From: Kiritimatiellia bacterium
GTDB lineage: Bacteria; Verrucomicrobiota; Kiritimatiellia; RFP12; UBA1067
Assembly: GCA_017525475.1 (NCBI GenBank)
Contig: JAFXST010000010.1
Span: 1 to 45,238, forward strand
DNA length: 45,238 nt
Direction of reading: 5' to 3'
The notes beneath the pieces are model-generated. The model was not told where the DNA came from. It saw nothing but the letters and a program-made list of their open reading frames with translations, and did no database searches. Shown here piece after piece: positions 16,062 to 24,585 of the stretch (its first letter is position 1; each line of letters begins with the position of its first letter). A program made the position numbers and the translations under genes.

Positions 16062-16922
16062 TTACTCCTTGTCGATTGGGTTTGTAAATTGGTCGGCGCC
16101 ATCGGTTACCGGCCTTAGGCCGATCCACGGCAAGCGCAGAAACAAATCGAAATGCCTCAGCGTATCGGCCCCCAGGTACGAGCAAGGCGCGCCGGGATTG
16201 ACGAGCGGGCGAAAACGGATGGCGTAGTCGCCGCCCTTCGCGGTTTTGAGCTGGAGCGTGCCCGGCTTGCCCGGGCGCATGGCCATGGCCGTGCGGCCGT
16301 TGACGTCGGTGGCGCCCATCGTCGCCGCCTCCACTTCCTCGGCCGGCCAATCGGCGGGATCGTTGATGAACGAGAGCGACGAGCCGCTATCGACGAGCAT
16401 GGTCTTGTAGGTGCCGTCGGCCGCGAGGTACATGAGCCTGGGCGAGCCGTCGTAATTGCGCCGGTCGAATTTGAGCGGCGGGCCGAAACCGGCCATGTCG
16501 TCGGGATTGAAGATGATTTCGCCCTTGGCCACCGAGAGCACCAGCGGCATCTGGCCGATGATGTCCATGCCGAGAATGCCGTGGACGGGCCGCCCGAGCT
16601 CCTGCGACAGCGGCGGGAACGGAATGGCCATTACGGGATAGCCCTCGAACGCTACTTCGCCCACCTTGAGCGTTTTGGACATGGCGAATTTGGGCACGAA
16701 GTTGGCGTTGGAGGTGCCGGCGAGCATCACCGGCTCGGGATGGGCCTCGGGGAGCGCCTTGGCGATAAACTCTTCGTCGAACGAGGTATGGGTGGCGCCG
16801 GTATCGAAAACGAGCGTGCAGGGGGTGCCGTCGAGACTGCCTTCGACGAGCAGCATGTGGGTGGGCTCGCAGACGACGAGCGGCACCACTACTTGGGCCA
16901 TCAATAGCAAGTTGGATAGCAT
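16062..16922 (-). CDS. Two-lobed aspartyl protease (retropepsin-like fold, both halves)
   Basis: 286 residues. Two aspartic protease active-site motifs occur in one chain: LVFDTGATHTSFD (near residue 38) and MLVDSGSSLSFIND (near residue 175). The first half also has the hydrophobic-hydrophobic-Gly motif VHGILGMDIIGQ. Bacterial members usually carry one motif and dimerise, so two halves in one chain resemble a pepsin-like layout. The N-terminus (LLLMAQVVVPLVVC) looks like a short signal or anchor, so action in the periplasm is likely. It sits 4 nt after a PEP-CTERM gene and near an M50 protease gene, suggesting an envelope-protein processing group. Substrate unknown. Confidence 0.82.
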   Translation of the reverse strand: MLSNLLLMAQVVVPLVVCEPTHMLLVEGSLDGTPCTLVFDTGATHTSFDEEFIAKALPEAHPEPVMLAGTSNANFVPKFAMSKTLKVGEVAFEGYPVMAIPFPPLSQELGRPVHGILGMDIIGQMPLVLSVAKGEIIFNPDDMAGFGPPLKFDRRNYDGSPRLMYLAADGTYKTMLVDSGSSLSFINDPADWPAEEVEAATMGATDVNGRTAMAMRPGKPGTLQLKTAKGGDYAIRFRPLVNPGAPCSYLGADTLRHFDLFLRLPWIGLRPVTDGADQFTNPIDKE

Positions 16923-16926
16923 CGGC

Positions 16927-17436
16927 TTAAGCTCTCCGGCGCTTCAAGGCCAAGAGCGAGGCGCCCACCAAAACCAACAAGCCCGAGGTCGGCTCGGGGA
17001 TGGTGTAACTCAGCGTGCTTGCCGGTTGCTTGAAGAGGTCGTCGTTGCTGCCTACGGAAAAATACGTATCGCCATTGGTTAGCTCCCTGGCGGCCGACAA
17101 AGCGTAAAGTGTTTCCAGGCCAAACGAACTTGGGGTAAACACCGCAAAATATACGGTAGTACCGGCATCCAGACCGGGAGCATCGTTAAACGACACGCTA
17201 TCAGACGTAATTGCGCCCTCGGATACAATGGCGCTGCGATTGACATTGTTTAGGTTGCCGTCGCCAGATGCCAACAGATAAGCGAAATCGTATCTCTCGT
17301 ATGCCGAATTGTCAATCAGCATATAATAATAACCGACTCCGATCGGCGGATCCAAAGGCGTGATATTCAACTCGACATACGCCGCCATCACCGAAAGCGG
17401 CAGCGCCGCCAATAATGCGAGAATTGCTTTCCTCAT
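16927..17436 (-). CDS. Small PEP-CTERM sorting-signal protein
   Basis: 169 residues. Signal peptide MRKAILALLAALPLSVMAAY, a beta-rich middle without recognised domain, and a C-terminal PEP-CTERM tripartite signal: IPEPTSG, a hydrophobic stretch (LLVLVGASLLAL) and the basic end KRRRA. In known systems an exosortase recognises this signal and sends the protein to the surface or matrix; no exosortase gene lies in the window. The start ATG (17434-17436) follows GGGAGG with 7 nt spacing. An upstream in-frame ATG that itself overlaps the ribosome site is rejected. The sequence looks lower in GC than its neighbours. Confidence 0.9.
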   Translation of the reverse strand: MRKAILALLAALPLSVMAAYVELNITPLDPPIGVGYYYMLIDNSAYERYDFAYLLASGDGNLNNVNRSAIVSEGAITSDSVSFNDAPGLDAGTTVYFAVFTPSSFGLETLYALSAARELTNGDTYFSVGSNDDLFKQPASTLSYTIPEPTSGLLVLVGASLLALKRRRA

Positions 17437-17440
17437 TGCC

Positions 17441-18178
17441 TTACCTCCCATACGGCGGGGGCGAAACCCGCGCCTCGAAATCCGCCTGCGTCCACGGGCG
17501 ATAGCGTTCTTCGTCCACCGCCGCCAGATATTCGCGGTACCCTTCTTGCCAGATCATGTAGGCGATGATGATACGCACGAAGCCCCAGCTGCCGCCGCCC
17601 AAAATGGCGCCAAGTCCCGAGAAACCCAGATAGATGGCAAAAACGCGCCCCACCCACATGGCGATTTTGGTGGCCTTGACGCGCGAATAGAAAATGCGCA
17701 TCACCGACCGGAAGATCCGCCCGCCGTCCATGGGGAAGCCGGGTAAGAGATTGAACGCGCCGAGCATCACGTTCATCCAGAAAAACCAGTTGAGCATCGA
17801 GGCCAGCCATATATTGGTGACCGGAATGCCCAGGATATCCACGAGCAGCACCATGAACGCGAGCAAAAAGCTTACCGCCGGGCCTGCGATGGCCGTCAAG
17901 AACTCCTTCCACGCCGTGCGCGGGAGCGCAATCAAGCTTGCACATCCCCCGAGGAGAGAAATCGTGATGTCGCGCGTCTTGTAGCCGAAGGCGGCCGCCG
18001 TCAAGGCATGGCCGAGCTCGTGCGCCACGATCGACACGGCGAGCATCAGCGCCCCCGCCACCCCCAGCGACAGCGAGTGCGCGTTGAGCGCCATGATGAG
18101 GAGGAGAAAGAGGAAGCTGGACTCCACGAAAATCGGGATTCCGAATACCTCCATAAGCCGATATCTGCCGTTAAACAT
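17441..18178 (-). CDS. Site-2-protease-like membrane metalloprotease (M50)
   Basis: 245 residues. Zinc motif HELGH (H53-H57) lies in a membrane helix, and the second motif NLLPGFPMDGGR (near residue 145) provides the Asp ligand. About five to six hydrophobic helices are present. The layout fits the compact SpoIVFB/Rip-like M50 proteases without a PDZ domain. These cut transmembrane substrates inside the membrane, often anti-sigma factors. No CBS domain is visible. It overlaps the gltX stop by 8 nt and is followed by a PEP-CTERM gene and an aspartic protease. The target is unknown. Confidence 0.92.
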   Translation of the reverse strand: MFNGRYRLMEVFGIPIFVESSFLFLLLIMALNAHSLSLGVAGALMLAVSIVAHELGHALTAAAFGYKTRDITISLLGGCASLIALPRTAWKEFLTAIAGPAVSFLLAFMVLLVDILGIPVTNIWLASMLNWFFWMNVMLGAFNLLPGFPMDGGRIFRSVMRIFYSRVKATKIAMWVGRVFAIYLGFSGLGAILGGGSWGFVRIIIAYMIWQEGYREYLAAVDEERYRPWTQADFEARVSPPPYGR

Positions 18179-19490
18179 TTTGGGCGGTCTTGCTCAAACG
18201 CGCAATGGTCGTTTCCTTGCCCAGGAGCTCCAGCATCTCGAAGAGCCCCGGCCCCTCGGTGCGGCCGCTCACTGCCACCCGGATGGGATGCACCCACGGG
18301 CCCATGCCGTTGCCCTGGCTGAGTTCCTTGACCATGGCCTCGAGCACGGGCGCGGTCCAATCGGCGATTGCCTCGAAACGAGGAATGAGGTCGAGGAGAA
18401 TTTCCTTGACGCCGGGCTTGGCGAGGCGCTTTTCGACCGCCTTGGGGTCGATTGGATAGTCCTCGGTGAAGAAGTAGACAAGCGAAGTGGCCAGGTCCTT
18501 CAAGAACTTGGTGCGCGGCTGGATCTGCGCGATCAGCAGGTTCCACCACGCTTCGCTCTTGGCGGCGGCGATGGCCGCCTGCTCCGGCGGGAGCGCGCGC
18601 AGAATCTCGTCCTGGAACACGGCGGGCGGGATCTGCTTGATGTATTCGCCGTTCATCCACGCGAGCTTCTTGGGGTCGAACATGGCGGCCGTAACGTGCA
18701 CCTTTTCGAGTTCGAAGAGGCGGATCATCTCCTCCTTGGTCAGCACTTCGCGGTCGTCTCCCGGGTTCCAGCCGAGGAGCAGCAAATAGTTGAACAGCGC
18801 CTCCGGCAGATACCCCGCCTCGCGATATTCGCCCACGAACGCCGCGCCGTCGCGCTTGGAGTAGGGCTTGCCCTGCTGGTTGACGATCATCGAGAGATGC
18901 CCGTACTTGGGGATGGGCGCGCCCAGCGCCTTGAAGATCTCGATATGCTTGAAGGTGTTCTCCACGTGGTCGTCGCCGCGGATGATGTGGGTGATGCGCT
19001 GGTCGATATCGTCCACCACGTTGGCGATATGGAAAATGGGCGAGCCGTCGCTGCGGACGATGGCGAAGTCCTGGATGTCCTCCGCCTTCTTGGCCATGTG
19101 CCCCTTGACGATATCGTCGAACTCGATCGTGCCCTCCTTGGGCATGCGGAACATGGTGACGATGCCGGTCTTGCCGTCGCGCGAAGTCTTTTCCACCTCG
19201 TAGGCGCGGCCGATGCGCTTTAGTTCCTCCACCGCCTCCAAGTGGCGCTTGACGTTCTTGGTCTGGTAGAACACCTCTTCGTCGTAGTCGAGCCCCAGCC
19301 ACTCCATGCACTCGAACAGCACCTGGATGGCCTCGGGCGTGGACCGCTCGAGATCGGTATCCTCCACGCGCAGCAGAAACTTGCCGCCGGTATGGCGGGC
19401 GAACAGCCAGTTGTAGATGGCCGCCCGGATATTGCCGATATGCACCTTGCCGGTGGGCGAAGGCGCAAAACGCACTCTGATGTCAGACAT
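18171..19490 (-). CDS. gltX: Glutamyl-tRNA synthetase
   Basis: 439 residues, somewhat shorter than the usual 460-490. Class I synthetase: PSPTGKVHIGN (HIGH box at residues 17-20), RVEDTDLERS, and the KMSKS-like box KPYSKRDGA (K208-R213), where the common Leu/Met is Tyr. FRMPKEGTIEFDDIVKG and HIANVVDDIDQRITHIIRGDDH are standard GluRS blocks, and SGRTEGPGLFEML is the C-terminal anticodon-binding ending. It charges tRNA-Glu, and possibly tRNA-Gln as a non-discriminating enzyme; the window cannot settle that. It overlaps the M20 peptidase stop by 8 nt. Confidence 0.97.
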   Translation of the reverse strand: MSDIRVRFAPSPTGKVHIGNIRAAIYNWLFARHTGGKFLLRVEDTDLERSTPEAIQVLFECMEWLGLDYDEEVFYQTKNVKRHLEAVEELKRIGRAYEVEKTSRDGKTGIVTMFRMPKEGTIEFDDIVKGHMAKKAEDIQDFAIVRSDGSPIFHIANVVDDIDQRITHIIRGDDHVENTFKHIEIFKALGAPIPKYGHLSMIVNQQGKPYSKRDGAAFVGEYREAGYLPEALFNYLLLLGWNPGDDREVLTKEEMIRLFELEKVHVTAAMFDPKKLAWMNGEYIKQIPPAVFQDEILRALPPEQAAIAAAKSEAWWNLLIAQIQPRTKFLKDLATSLVYFFTEDYPIDPKAVEKRLAKPGVKEILLDLIPRFEAIADWTAPVLEAMVKELSQGNGMGPWVHPIRVAVSGRTEGPGLFEMLELLGKETTIARLSKTAQNV

Positions 19491-20808
19491 TTTCCAATAT
19501 TCTCCTGGCCCATTCGCGGGCCTTGCCGAATTGATTGAAGCCGTACGATTCGTTGGGGCTGTGGATGCGGTCTTCTGCCTGGCCCCACCCCACGATCAAA
19601 GGCGCGGCGCCGCTGACTTCCTTGAGCACCGACACCACCGGGATCGAGGCGCCGTCCCACTGGAACACCGCGCCGCGAGCGTCCATGCCGTCGAGCACCT
19701 CCTCGGCCAAGCGGAACACCGGCGAAGCAAGCGGCAGGCGGAAGCCCCCCGCCCCCTCGGCCTGTTCGGGGATGTCCAGGACCATGCCCTTGGGGAGGTG
19801 CGCCTCCAAATGCGCCTTGACGCACTCGAACGCGCGCCGGGGCGATTGACCCGGCACCAGCCGCATCGAAATCTTGGCGATGGCCTCGGCCGGAATGATC
19901 GTCTTGCTCCCCGGCCCGCCGTAGCCCGAATGGACGCCGTTGATCTCGATGGTGGGCTCGAAACCGTTCTTGCGGGCGATTTCGCGCGTGGCGGCCTTGG
20001 TGCCGATATCGCGCTCCAGCGCCTCTACCGTAACCGCCGACTTTTCCGCCGCCTCGAGTTCGTCCGCCGTGGGCGCTTCGATGCCGTCCATAAACCCGGC
20101 CACCGCGATATTGCCCTCGTCGTCGTGGAGACTCGCCAAGAGTTTGGCCATCGCCTGGGCGGGATTGGGGGCGATGCCGCCGTACTCGCCCGAGTGGAGA
20201 TCGCGGTTGGGGCCTTTGAGGCGCACGGTAAAATGGCCTACGCCACGCAGCCCCGCCACGATGGCCGGGCGCAGATCCGCCGCCGCCGAAGTGTCGCATA
20301 CGAGCAAGATGTCGGCCGCCAGCTCCTTGCGCAGTTCCGGCGCGCACTTGATGAGCGCGGGCGAACCGCTCTCCTCCTGGCCTTCGATGCAAAGCTTGAT
20401 GGTGGGGGTGGGCGCGCCCTTAACTTTTTGCCGGTCGAGATAGTCGCCGATTCCCGTGAGTAGCGCAAAGAGCTGCCCCTTGTCGTCCTGCGCGCCGCGG
20501 CAGTAGACGCGGCCGTCCTTGACCGTGGGTTCGAAAGGCGGCGTTTCCCATGCCTCCAGCGGATCGGCCGGCTGCACATCGTAGTGGCCGTACACGAGCA
20601 CGGCGGCCGGGTTTTCGCCCTTGAGCTCCGCCAAAAGAATCGGCGGGGCGAAGTCTCGGGTCTCAAGCCGCGCCGTAAAGCCCATCTCCTCCACCTGGCT
20701 CTTGAGCCACATGGCGGCCGCGCAACATTCCTTGAGCTTGCCCTGATCGGACGACACCGAAGGAATCCGCAAAAACTCGAAGTACCGGCTTTGGACTGCG
20801 CTTTCCAT
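19483..20808 (-). CDS. M20 family metallopeptidase (dipeptidase type)
   Basis: 441 residues. All M20 metal-site motifs are visible: YGHYDVQPADP (first His/Asp), RGAQDDKGQ (bridging Asp), EGQEESGSP (catalytic and metal Glu), DTSAAADLRPAI, LHSGEYGG in the dimerisation domain, and the last His in RIHSPNESYGF. The arrangement is that of the carnosinase/Dug1-like dipeptidases rather than ArgE or DapE. Soluble and probably cytoplasmic. Lies 6 nt after lysS. The arginine genes just upstream could suggest ArgE-type deacetylation, but the motif pattern favours a general dipeptidase. Confidence 0.9.
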   Translation of the reverse strand: MESAVQSRYFEFLRIPSVSSDQGKLKECCAAAMWLKSQVEEMGFTARLETRDFAPPILLAELKGENPAAVLVYGHYDVQPADPLEAWETPPFEPTVKDGRVYCRGAQDDKGQLFALLTGIGDYLDRQKVKGAPTPTIKLCIEGQEESGSPALIKCAPELRKELAADILLVCDTSAAADLRPAIVAGLRGVGHFTVRLKGPNRDLHSGEYGGIAPNPAQAMAKLLASLHDDEGNIAVAGFMDGIEAPTADELEAAEKSAVTVEALERDIGTKAATREIARKNGFEPTIEINGVHSGYGGPGSKTIIPAEAIAKISMRLVPGQSPRRAFECVKAHLEAHLPKGMVLDIPEQAEGAGGFRLPLASPVFRLAEEVLDGMDARGAVFQWDGASIPVVSVLKEVSGAAPLIVGWGQAEDRIHSPNESYGFNQFGKAREWARRILENV

Positions 20809-20814
20809 GGCGAT

Positions 20815-22263
20815 TTAGGCCTTTTTCATCTGCGGGAACAGCACCACGTCGCGGATGCCGTCGCACCCGGTAAGCAACATCACCAACCGGTCGACGCCAA
20901 AGCCCAGCCCGCCGGTGGGCGGCATGCCGCACTCCAGCGCCGAAATGAAGTCTTCGTCCACCTTCTCGGTGTCTTCGCCCGCCTGATGCTCCAGCGCCTT
21001 GCGCTGTTCGATGGGGTTGTTCTGCTCGGTGTAGCCCGGGCAAAGTTCGCGCCCGGCCACCACGAACTCGAACACGTCCACGAGCGACGGATCGTCGGGG
21101 CACGCCTTGGCGAGCGGCACGAACTCGTGCGGCAGGCGCGTTACGAACGTAGGCTGCCGCAAGCCCTTTTCGATGATCTTGTCGTAGATTTCGTGCGTGA
21201 GCATGAGCTCGGTATCGACCCCGTCGAGCTCGAGATTCACGTCGCGCGCTTTGGCCAGTTCCTTGGCCTTGGCGAGCTGCACGTCGAAGTTAAGCTCGAA
21301 CCAGTCGTCGCCCATCAGCTCCTTGACGAGATCGCGGTAGGCCACGCGACGATAGGGCGGCGTAAAGTCGATGATCTCCTTGTTCTCGCCGTACTCGATC
21401 TGCCGCTTGCCCACTACCGTATCGCACAGGTGCGGCAGGAGACCTTCCATAATATCCTCCATGCTCGTCCTGTCGCCATACGCCTCGTAGATTTCGCACA
21501 CTGTGAACTCGGGGTTGTGGCTGCGGTCGATACCTTCGTTGCGGAAGTCCTTGCCGAGCTCGAACACCTTGTTCATGCCGCCCACGATGAGCCGCTTGAG
21601 ATAGAGCTCGGGCGCGATGCGCAGCACCATCTTCTGATCGAGCGCGTTGAAATGCGTCTCGAACGGCTTGGCCGCCGCACCGCCCGCCTGGCCCTGCAAA
21701 ATGGGCGTTTCCACCTCGTAGAAGCCCCGGTCCCACAGATACTTGCGCGTCTCGCGGATGATGTCCGAACGCATGAAGAAGCGGTTGCGGCTCTCCTCGT
21801 TGGTCATCAGATCCACATAGCGACGGCGGTACTTCTCCTCCTGATCGGCGAGGCCGTGGAACTTCTCGGGCGGCTGCTCCAGCGCCTTGGCGAGCATAGT
21901 CCACTCTTTGCAGATTACCGACTTTTCGCCCTTCTGGGTCGTAAAGAGCGTTCCCTCCACGCCGATGATGTCGCCCAGGTTCAGCTGCTTGAAGGCGGCG
22001 AACTGCGTTTCGGAGAGCTCGTCGCGCTTGAAGATCAATTGGAAACGCCCGGTGCCGTCGTCGATGGTGGCAAAGTTCATCTTGCCCATCTTGCGGATCA
22101 TCATCAGCCGCCCGGCCACGCGCGCCTCAGCGCCCTCGACGAACGTCTGGCGCAGAACTTTAAGGTCCGTATGCTCGTACTTGCGCCCGTAGGGCTCGAA
22201 GCCGAGCTCGCGCAGTTTGCCGAGGCTCTGGAGGCGCTGCTCGCGGTATTCGTTAGTTTCCAT
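20815..22263 (-). CDS. lysS: Lysyl-tRNA synthetase, class II
   Basis: 482 residues. OB-fold anticodon domain in the first 150 residues (VAGRLMMIRKMGKMNFATIDD). The catalytic core follows with motif 2 FRNEGIDRSHNPEFT and motif 3 GMPPTGGLGFGVDRLVMLLT. PGYTEQNNPIEQRKALE is also a LysRS-specific region. It attaches lysine to tRNA-Lys in the cytoplasm. ATG at 22261-22263 overlaps the end of argD by 11 nt. Nothing unusual in length or motifs. Confidence 0.97.
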   Translation of the reverse strand: METNEYREQRLQSLGKLRELGFEPYGRKYEHTDLKVLRQTFVEGAEARVAGRLMMIRKMGKMNFATIDDGTGRFQLIFKRDELSETQFAAFKQLNLGDIIGVEGTLFTTQKGEKSVICKEWTMLAKALEQPPEKFHGLADQEEKYRRRYVDLMTNEESRNRFFMRSDIIRETRKYLWDRGFYEVETPILQGQAGGAAAKPFETHFNALDQKMVLRIAPELYLKRLIVGGMNKVFELGKDFRNEGIDRSHNPEFTVCEIYEAYGDRTSMEDIMEGLLPHLCDTVVGKRQIEYGENKEIIDFTPPYRRVAYRDLVKELMGDDWFELNFDVQLAKAKELAKARDVNLELDGVDTELMLTHEIYDKIIEKGLRQPTFVTRLPHEFVPLAKACPDDPSLVDVFEFVVAGRELCPGYTEQNNPIEQRKALEHQAGEDTEKVDEDFISALECGMPPTGGLGFGVDRLVMLLTGCDGIRDVVLFPQMKKA

Positions 22264-23446
22264 ACACGTTGTCGAGCGCGTCCGAAATCATGTCGATGGC
22301 CTCTTCGAGGTCGTCCTCCTTCAGCACCAGCGGCGGCAGGAACCGGACCACGTTGGGGCCGGCCGTAAGCGCCAAGAGACCCATCTCCTTGAGCGCGTCC
22401 ACCAATACCTTGGCGTCGCCGTCCACCACCAGGCCCACCATCATGCCCTTGCCGCGCACTTCGAGGAGCTGGTCGTAAGCATCCACCTTCTCCTGCAACG
22501 CCTCGATCAAGAGCCGCCCCATCTCGGCCGCCTTCTGCGGCAGATTGTTCTTTTCGGTAAAGCCGATCACCGCCAGCGCCGCCGACGCGGCCACCGGATT
22601 GCCGCCGAAGGTCGAAGCGTGGCTCGAAGCCGTAAACACGTCGGCCACCTTGGCGCTGCCGACGAGCGCGCCCATGGGGAGGCCCCCTGCCAGCGCCTTG
22701 GCGAGCGTGAACATATCGGGCTGGACGCCGTAACCCTGCCAGGCGAACATGGTGCCGGTGCGGCCCATGCCGGTCTGCACCTCGTCAACGATCATGAGCA
22801 GGTCCTTCTCGTCGCAGAGCGCGCGCACGCCCTCCATGAATTCCTGCGTGGCGGGATTGACGCCGCCCTCGCCCTGCACCGCCTCGAGCATGATGGCCAC
22901 CGTCTTGTCGGTGATGGCCGCCTTGACGCTCTCGAGGTCGTTGAAATCGGCGTAGGCAAAGCCGACCGGGAGCGGATCGTAACCCTCCTGGCACCACGCC
23001 TGGCCGGTGGCCGCCAGCGTGGCCAGCGTGCGGCCGTGGAAGCCGTTCTTCATCGTCACCACCTCGTAGCGGCCGGTGGCGCTGCCGTACTTGCGCGCCA
23101 GCTTGATGGCCGCCTCATTGGCCTCCGCGCCCGAATTGGCGAAGAACACCTTGCCGCCCAGGCCCGAGAGCTCCACCAGCTTCTTGGCGAGCGCGGTCTG
23201 CGGCACGTTGGCGAACAGGTTGGAGGCGTGGGTAAGCTGCGCGGCCTGTTTGGCGATGGCCTCGGCGATGGCGGGGTTGCCGTAGCCGCAGGTATGCACG
23301 CCGATGCCGGAGGTAAAGTCGTAGTATTTGCGCCCGTCCACGTCGGCCACCGTCACGCCTTTGCCCGAATACAGCACCAGCGAGGGCGTGTAGGTAGGCA
23401 TGACCACGCCGTTATAGATATCGATTACGTCAGCATTTTTGCTCAT
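22253..23446 (-). CDS. argD: Acetylornithine/N-succinyldiaminopimelate aminotransferase
   Basis: 397 residues, class III PLP aminotransferase. The Schiff-base Lys is K250 in TLAKALAGGLPMGA; VDEVQTGMGRTG holds the PLP-binding Asp; SGAEANEAAIKLAR and FHGRTLATLAATG are ArgD-typical. It converts N-acetylglutamate semialdehyde to N-acetylornithine, and often serves lysine synthesis as well. It overlaps argB by 4 nt (ATGA). With argB it gives two consecutive-pathway enzymes; argC and argJ are not in the window. Confidence 0.95.
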   Translation of the reverse strand: MSKNADVIDIYNGVVMPTYTPSLVLYSGKGVTVADVDGRKYYDFTSGIGVHTCGYGNPAIAEAIAKQAAQLTHASNLFANVPQTALAKKLVELSGLGGKVFFANSGAEANEAAIKLARKYGSATGRYEVVTMKNGFHGRTLATLAATGQAWCQEGYDPLPVGFAYADFNDLESVKAAITDKTVAIMLEAVQGEGGVNPATQEFMEGVRALCDEKDLLMIVDEVQTGMGRTGTMFAWQGYGVQPDMFTLAKALAGGLPMGALVGSAKVADVFTASSHASTFGGNPVAASAALAVIGFTEKNNLPQKAAEMGRLLIEALQEKVDAYDQLLEVRGKGMMVGLVVDGDAKVLVDALKEMGLLALTAGPNVVRFLPPLVLKEDDLEEAIDMISDALDNVYGN

Positions 23447-24303
23447 TCCGTTATCTCCGTTCCCACGCCTTCACGCGTGAATATTTCCAGGATCAGCGAG
23501 TGGGCCATGCGGCCGTCCACCAGGTGCACCTTGCGGACGCCGGCGCGCAGCGCCTCCTCGCAACTTTCGATTTTGGGAAGCATGCCCCCCGAGATGGTCC
23601 CGTCGGCCTTCAGTTTTGCGGTATCCTCGAGCTTCAGGGAAGAAATCAGCGTAGCGGCGTCGGCCGGATCGCCCAACAACCCCGGCACGTCCGAAACCAG
23701 CGCGAACTTGCGCACTTTGAGCGCCTTGGCCAGCGCTGCGGCGGCGATATCGGCATTGACGTTGTAGAGATGGTGGTCGTCGCGCCCGGTGGCCACCGGC
23801 GTAATGACCGGCACGATGCCGGCGTCCAGCATTTCGTTGACGGGCCGGACGTCGATGCCGGTCACCCGCCCCACATAGCCCCGGTCGGGTTCGGTTATCC
23901 GCTCGGCGGCGAAAATCCAGTTGCCGTGCAGAGGCCGGGCGTTGGTGCCGGTAGCTTGCAGGCGGGCGATGATATCGGGGTTCACCACGTTGTTGAGCGT
24001 GCGGCGCACGATTTCCATGGTGTTTTCGTCGGTTACCCGCTGGCCGTCCACGAACTCGGGCACGTTCCCCGACTCCTTGATGGCCTTCGAAATCGCCTTG
24101 CCGCCGCCGTGCAAAACCACCACTTTGATGCCTACGGCCCGCAAAAAGGCGATATCGTTGATGACGCTCGACAGGTTCTCCTCGATCTCCATCACCGAAC
24201 CGCCAAGTTTCACGAGCACCACCGAGCCCTTGAAATCCTGTATATATGGCAACGCCTCCGTCAAGACGGCGGCCTTGGCCATCGCTATCGACACTTTATC
24301 CAT
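23443..24303 (-). CDS. argB: Acetylglutamate kinase
   Basis: 286 residues from ATG 24301-24303. It phosphorylates N-acetylglutamate in arginine synthesis. Amino-acid kinase motifs: VLVKLGGSVME near residue 30, LHGGGKAISKAIKESG, and VITPVATGRDDHHLYNVNADIAAAALAKAL near the substrate and nucleotide site. The N-terminal helix AAVLTEALPYIQDFKG is the type seen in arginine-inhibited hexameric enzymes, so feedback inhibition is plausible. Two ATGs compete: the first is about 5 nt from the predicted transcript start, the second (MAKAAVL) is 21 nt later. Neither has a Shine-Dalgarno. First gene of a nine-gene operon. Confidence 0.95.
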   Translation of the reverse strand: MDKVSIAMAKAAVLTEALPYIQDFKGSVVLVKLGGSVMEIEENLSSVINDIAFLRAVGIKVVVLHGGGKAISKAIKESGNVPEFVDGQRVTDENTMEIVRRTLNNVVNPDIIARLQATGTNARPLHGNWIFAAERITEPDRGYVGRVTGIDVRPVNEMLDAGIVPVITPVATGRDDHHLYNVNADIAAAALAKALKVRKFALVSDVPGLLGDPADAATLISSLKLEDTAKLKADGTISGGMLPKIESCEEALRAGVRKVHLVDGRMAHSLILEIFTREGVGTEITE

Positions 24304-24314
24304 ATTGAAGTGGT

Positions 24315-24343
24315 ATTATATCAAAAATCGCCGCCGATTTCAA
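24315..24343 (-). promoter_or_regulatory. Sigma-70-type promoter of the argB operon
   Basis: Minus strand: -35 TTGAAA (24338-24343), 17 bp spacer with TTTTTGA before the -10, -10 TATAAT (24315-24320). Predicted start of transcription about 24308, only about 5 nt before the first ATG of argB. No ARG-box-like operator could be recognised. Confidence 0.8.
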
Positions 24344-24432
24344 CCCCAAACTTCATAAATCGCACTTTTCTCCCCGCTCGACGGATCAAGAGCTGGGTTA
24401 TCGCTGGCTAGCTTGTCAATACCGTGCCAGGC

Positions 24433-24463
24433 AAAAAATGCAAAAGCAAGAGGACCGTTTTGC
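24433..24463 (-). terminator. Weak rho-independent terminator after oppC remnant
   Basis: Minus strand: GCAAAA (24458-24463) pairs with TTTTGC (24440-24445) around a 12-nt loop, followed by six T (24433-24438). The stem is AT-rich and short, so efficiency is doubtful. Its position at the end of the 19-gene run and before the argB promoter fits. The remaining 24344-24432 contains nothing I recognise. Confidence 0.5.
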
Positions 24464-24585
24464 TAGGGCTCTAGTGACGGCGCCAGAGCGGCGAAGGTGG
24501 CCTCGGCGATGAGGCGCGCGCCCTCGGCGTCGGGGTGGATCTTGTCTTTGGCGAGGATCCGCTCCGCCTTGGCCGCGAGCGGCGA
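24463..24585 (-). pseudogene. C-terminal remnant of an SGNH/GDSL esterase
   Basis: Directly after the oppC TAG, in the same frame, 40 codons remain open to another TAG. They read like the last part of an SGNH hydrolase: a helix (AAKAERILAKD) then KIHPDAEGARLIAEATF, the block V motif D-x-x-H-P-x-x-x-G with the catalytic Asp and His. No start codon, ribosome site or remaining domain is present, so this looks like the tail of a deleted gene. A read-through extension of OppC is the less likely alternative. Confidence 0.6.

Noticed and set aside
16927..17451. Upstream ATG for the PEP-CTERM protein
   Set aside because: That ATG lies on the GGGAGG ribosome site and inside the M50 gene end; the second ATG has ideal spacing and starts a normal signal peptide.
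20584..22368. A 594-codon open frame on the plus strand
   Set aside because: Antisense to lysS and the M20 peptidase, both fully supported by motifs. No ribosome site and low-complexity translation.
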